From assembly GCA_024449915.1 (NCBI GenBank), contig JAMZAV010000007.1, positions 868,001 to 932,000 of the forward strand: a DNA stretch of 64,000 nucleotides. Direction: 5' to 3'. Below are positions 61,103 to 64,000 of this stretch, piece by piece. How positions within the stretch are numbered: position 1 is the stretch's first letter; each line of letters begins with the position of its first letter. The DNA comes from Sweltsa coloradensis (taxonomy: Eukaryota > Arthropoda > Insecta > Plecoptera > Chloroperlidae). The notes beneath the pieces are model-generated. The model searched no databases. It saw nothing but the letters and a program-made list of their open reading frames with translations, and was not told the DNA's origin. The position numbers were made by a program, and so were the translations under genes.

Positions 61103-62085
61103 AGGGGAGATTGGGGTAATAAGGAATTGGGGTAATTGGGAACAAGCCCTATAATTAAGAAATTTGAAGATGTAAATTTTTATGAAAAATTGTTTGGTAA
61201 GGAACATACCTTCTTCTTTGATAATGTAATCATTCTACTGAAAACAATAACTTTTGATTGGTGTTTTAGGACTCTTGTAAGGTACTGCAAAAAAAAGTGT
61301 AAAATGTTTCTAACAATGTTTTAAAAATCAAATTTTCCTTTCTTATAAGAATTAATTGTAGTAAAGACTACATATGCTTATTTTACTGCTTACATATGAG
61401 AGTGCCTTATTTTGATTTTTGTAATTTTTTATCTCTTTCCTCTCCTAAAAGTAGGGGGTAATTCCTATTTGCCCCAAAAACTTAATTTTTGGGTAAAAGG
61501 GAACACCCATGAGGGGTAAATAGGAATACTAGGGGAAAATAGGAATGAGTCATATAGTGTAAAGCTATATCATAGGGGTAAATGGGAACAAACATGTCTC
61601 GCCATGCAGGTAGGGTAATAAGAATCCACAATCATCAACCACTGGAAATTGAAGTAAAATTCCTAGAGCGTAGAGGTAATATCTTTGCTTGACCCTTGAG
61701 GGATGACTTTGACATCATTCAAGAGGCAAATCTTTCCTAGGCCCAATTAAGCTCATTGGGATCACTAAATTTAATTTAGAACCAGATCCAAAAATAATTC
61801 AATCATTTTGGGAAAAGTTTAAAACACAACAAGTAGGCCCTGATGAAAATCTGGGTTAATAAATTAATGTGAAGGGAAGTGTTCCTTATGCCCCCACTTA
61901 AAAAGTGTAATATTTTCCTATTAAACAGTAATTCTGCATACAATTTCTATGCTTAGTATTTTTCATGATAAAATACTTTTTTTAATATTACATCGCAGGA
62001 AGCTTTGGGTAGTTTTAAGCAAAAATTACAGTTTAAAAAAAACTTAATGTCATGTGCCTTATTAAAACTTAATTGCCTGTCTATA
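61103..62085. other. sequence between the two ~340 bp copies
   Basis: It is AT-rich. It has recurrent GGGGTAA-type words followed by GGAA (61110-61145, 61455-61477, 61512-61550, 61573-61592, 61610-61625) in both orientations, as in some non-autonomous DNA transposons. No exon is recognised. Confidence 0.4.
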
Positions 62086-62402
62086 ACTAGCCTCTAGGCT
62101 AAGCGGATTCTTCCGGTTTGGAACATACGCGCTTCCCACGCCCCCTCCCTAAACCTACTTTTCCCGTTTTAAAAGTTGCCATACACCAAGAAGAGTACCG
62201 GCTAGGCAGGCACTCTGGCAGCTGCAGTAGGGATTTGCCCTGGACCTGCTAGTTTGCAATCATTTCACCAGATTGTTTTAAGAACCATGTTATCCGCAAG
62301 TGCGTCCGGACTGAGGTATGGATTCAGGGCCAGCTTTAGGGTAAAATCTTCTCTAGACGGAAAGGGTAGGGTTGTTTGTTACCCATCCATGCCCCATGTC
62401 AT
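62086..62402. repeat. ~340 bp repeat, copy 2
   Basis: It has the same order as 60761-61102, including a MITE copy with damaged ends (ATTCTTCCGG; AAGAAGAGTACC). It lacks single bases in many homopolymers and short repeats relative to copy 1, then becomes identical to it from about 62305. Confidence 0.85.
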
Positions 62403-62660
62403 AATCATTATTTGTTGCCGTACATGCGTCCAACTCTGCGTTGGGTTGACATTGAATATAGGCTCGCCTCTCCATATCTTCTTCTCCTCTGTCTCCAATC
62501 TTCCCTTTCCACCACATTCCAGTCTTCTCCGCAATAATGTTCCTTTCGTAATGAAGGCATCTTAGACTAAATCGACACTGAGAAAATAAAGGTCTACTAC
62601 TCTACTAGCCTTTTTTGTATAACACAGCTTAATCTCATGCTATTTTTTATTTTCTTTCAG
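62403..62660. other. upstream of MFSD10 exon
   Basis: It has a pyrimidine-rich stretch (62460-62530) and AT-rich DNA ending TATTTTCTTTCAG (62648-62660), a good splice acceptor. A 5' untranslated exon of MFSD10 must therefore lie further upstream; I cannot place it. Confidence 0.4.
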
Positions 62661-62739
62661 CATAGGAAATTGTTGATTGAAGATTCACAGTCTTGGAACA
62701 GGCCTACAATTCCCACAGCAGGCATTGTAAATCGATGCA

Positions 62740-63127
62740 ATGGTTCAAACTCGCTCTGGGAAAATAAATCGTATCCGTAGTGGCTTCTCGGATATATCAG
62801 CGGATATTGACAGTGTAGATCTAAAAATGAAATCAACAAAAACAAATGGTTCCCCAAAAATTGCAAATGGTTCACCAAAGAAAATCAATGAAGTACCACC
62901 AAATTCTGTGGATACAAAAACTCACCCAACAGTTTACGTAGTGTTTCTCTCATTACTCTTAGACTTGCTAGCATTTACAATGATTTTGCCACTTTTACCA
63001 TCTCTTTTGGATCACTACCGGCAAAATGACAGCCCCGATGGACTCTACCCCTGGTTGTTAAACAAGGTTCGCTTTTTCCAAGAACTTGTTGGAGCACCTG
63101 ATCGATTCAACTCTGTCCTCTTTGGTG
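62740..63127 (+). CDS. MFSD10: MFSD10 coding exon 1
   Basis: It is 388 nt, residues 1-129 plus one base. The exon probably begins at 62661 after the TTTCTTTCAG acceptor, giving 79 bases of 5' UTR. The donor is TTTGGTG|GTAGGT with GT at 63128; the Gly codon is split 1+2 with exon 2. Reading on past the donor gives only intronic residues and a stop at 63210. Confidence 0.85.
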
Positions 63128-63464
63128 GTAGGTTGACCCTTAGTCTGGATGTTTTTAGTAGGAACATAAAAAACATACCTAGACATAGGTACCTACCTAC
63201 ATTTTATTAGTAGGTAGGCTATGCAACCTCTTTGTTGTGTGAAATGTGTTGAACTATATTTGCCTATATGCAAAAAAAAATAGATTAAATGTGCACGTCA
63301 GATTTAATCTTCGTAGGCCTAGCTAATTATGCGTAACAATTTATTAATTTGATTTTGCAGGATTTCTTGGATCAATTTTCTCATTTCTCCAATTTATTGC
63401 GGCACCTCTTGTAGGTGGGCTGTCTGATGTGTATGGACGTAAGCCAGTGCTTCTTACTTGCCTG
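62740..63464 (+). CDS. MFSD10: MFSD10-like major facilitator transporter, 5' part (partial)
   Basis: The partial CDS is join(62740-63127, 63361-63464, ...), 164 residues, continuing past the right edge. The product is a 12-TM major facilitator protein of the MFSD10 (TETRAN, tetracycline-transporter-like) type, a membrane transporter. A Ser/Lys/Asn-rich cytoplasmic N-terminus (residues 1-64) precedes TM1, VYVVFLSLLLDLLAFTMILP, from residue 65. A loop ends in RFNSVLFGG, then across the splice come FLGSIFSFLQFIAAPLVGG and the MFS A-motif GGLSDVYGRKPVL. These segments match animal MFSD10 closely. The start at 62740 has a good context (GCAATGG). A upstream ATG at 62735 opens a 10-codon overlapping frame. 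Confidence 0.88.
63128..63360 (+). other. MFSD10 intron (233 bp)
   Basis: It is a GT-AG intron, GTAGGT...TTTGATTTTGCAG. It contains GTAGGTAGGCTA/CTACCTAC simple sequence and an AGGCCTAGC word. Nothing else is seen. Confidence 0.8.
63361..63464 (+). CDS. MFSD10: MFSD10 coding exon 2
   Basis: It is 104 nt. It completes Gly130 and codes FLGSIFSFLQ through to LLTCL (residue 164), in phase 0 at the donor CTG|GTATGT (GT at 63465). It holds TM2 and the A-motif loop. Confidence 0.88.
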
Positions 63465-64000
63465 GTATGTATTAGTATTATCTATACTGTATTACTTACC
63501 CGTTAGCTTGGGACAACACACCATTAAACCGTTTTAGGAGCCGAGATTAAGGCAACTAAAGTGCAAAAACTTAGGTTTGATGATTGCAGCTGAACGGTTG
63601 GTAGGGCCTATTATCATTACCAAATTTTGCATAAAGTTAATAAAGTAGGCCCCCTACCTTTCTATTGATATCCACACTTGGTTGTAAAGAATAAGTCTTT
63701 AAGCCATCACAAGATATAAGTCGGAAGTCCTGAAAGTAAGCAAATAGAAAATCCAAAACATGGATTTCAATTATTTAGGAAATTATTCTCATAAACCATT
63801 TAGGCCTAATCATCTAAAAATGATAATTTTATTAACCTGTATGTTCACATTGATTCAAAAGTTTAGACCCAGGAAATGAAAATTTGCGTTAAAAAATCTG
63901 TAGGCCCTACACAGAGATTCCGAAAGTTCACAAAAATTAACTTAATTTTTTAGAACTTTTTATTAAAATTTGATGAATAGGCCTAATTGAAAAATATGAA
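63465..64000 (+). other. start of next MFSD10 intron
   Basis: The intron begins GTATGT. No further MFSD10 exon is visible up to the edge; the sequence is AT-rich with AGGCCTA words. Confidence 0.6.

Overview
The window is animal nuclear DNA, most likely from a marine invertebrate. The reasons are spliced genes with GT-AG introns, large AT-rich introns and spacers crowded with transposon remnants, tRNA-derived SINEs, long homopurine or poly-G tracts, and many copies of the AGGCCTA/CCTAGG word. The phylum cannot be fixed from the sequence alone. There is no operon structure, CRISPR array or rRNA.

Two protein-coding genes can be supported, both on the + strand. (1) A hexosaminidase D-like glycoside hydrolase family 20 gene (HEXD-type) lies at 37216-50018. 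It has three coding exons (37216-38475, 48285-48526, 49346-50018) and a predicted product of 724 residues with an N-terminal membrane anchor, an acidic stem and the GH20 catalytic Asp-Glu pair. Intron 1 is about 9.8 kb and is a transposon graveyard. (2) The first two coding exons of an MFSD10-type major facilitator transporter lie at 62740-63127 and 63361-63464; the gene runs off the right edge.

Layout: 1-900 is an inverted pair of non-autonomous Helentron-like elements. 900-37200 has no convincing gene and holds a TA-flanked MITE (9347-9929), two large foldback repeats (17774-18187 and 22350-22893), SINE and tRNA-like pieces, several Helentron-like copies and a 5 x 71 bp minisatellite (35990-36341). 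38476-48284 (HEXD intron 1) contains a LINE reverse transcriptase on the - strand, split in frame by a 3.6 kb transposon whose long inverted ends are built of ~61 bp tandem units; two Helentron-like copies are nested in that. 50019-52800 is the HEXD 3' UTR followed by a ~1.7 kb inverted-repeat element that encloses a frameshifted fragment of an unidentified cellular gene and a Helitron-type 3' end. 53737-54040 is a decayed LINE tail. 57358-57911 is a clean hAT-type element with an 8 bp target duplication. 58880-60900 has two related MITEs, also with 8 bp duplications. 60761-61102 is repeated at 62086-62402.

The two genes show no functional link. The most informative content is in the mobile elements: a family of Helentron-like elements whose subterminal repeats match within each copy, an unclassified long-TIR transposon caught inside an RT gene, a possible gene-capture element, and a quadruplicated splice donor at the end of HEXD exon 1.
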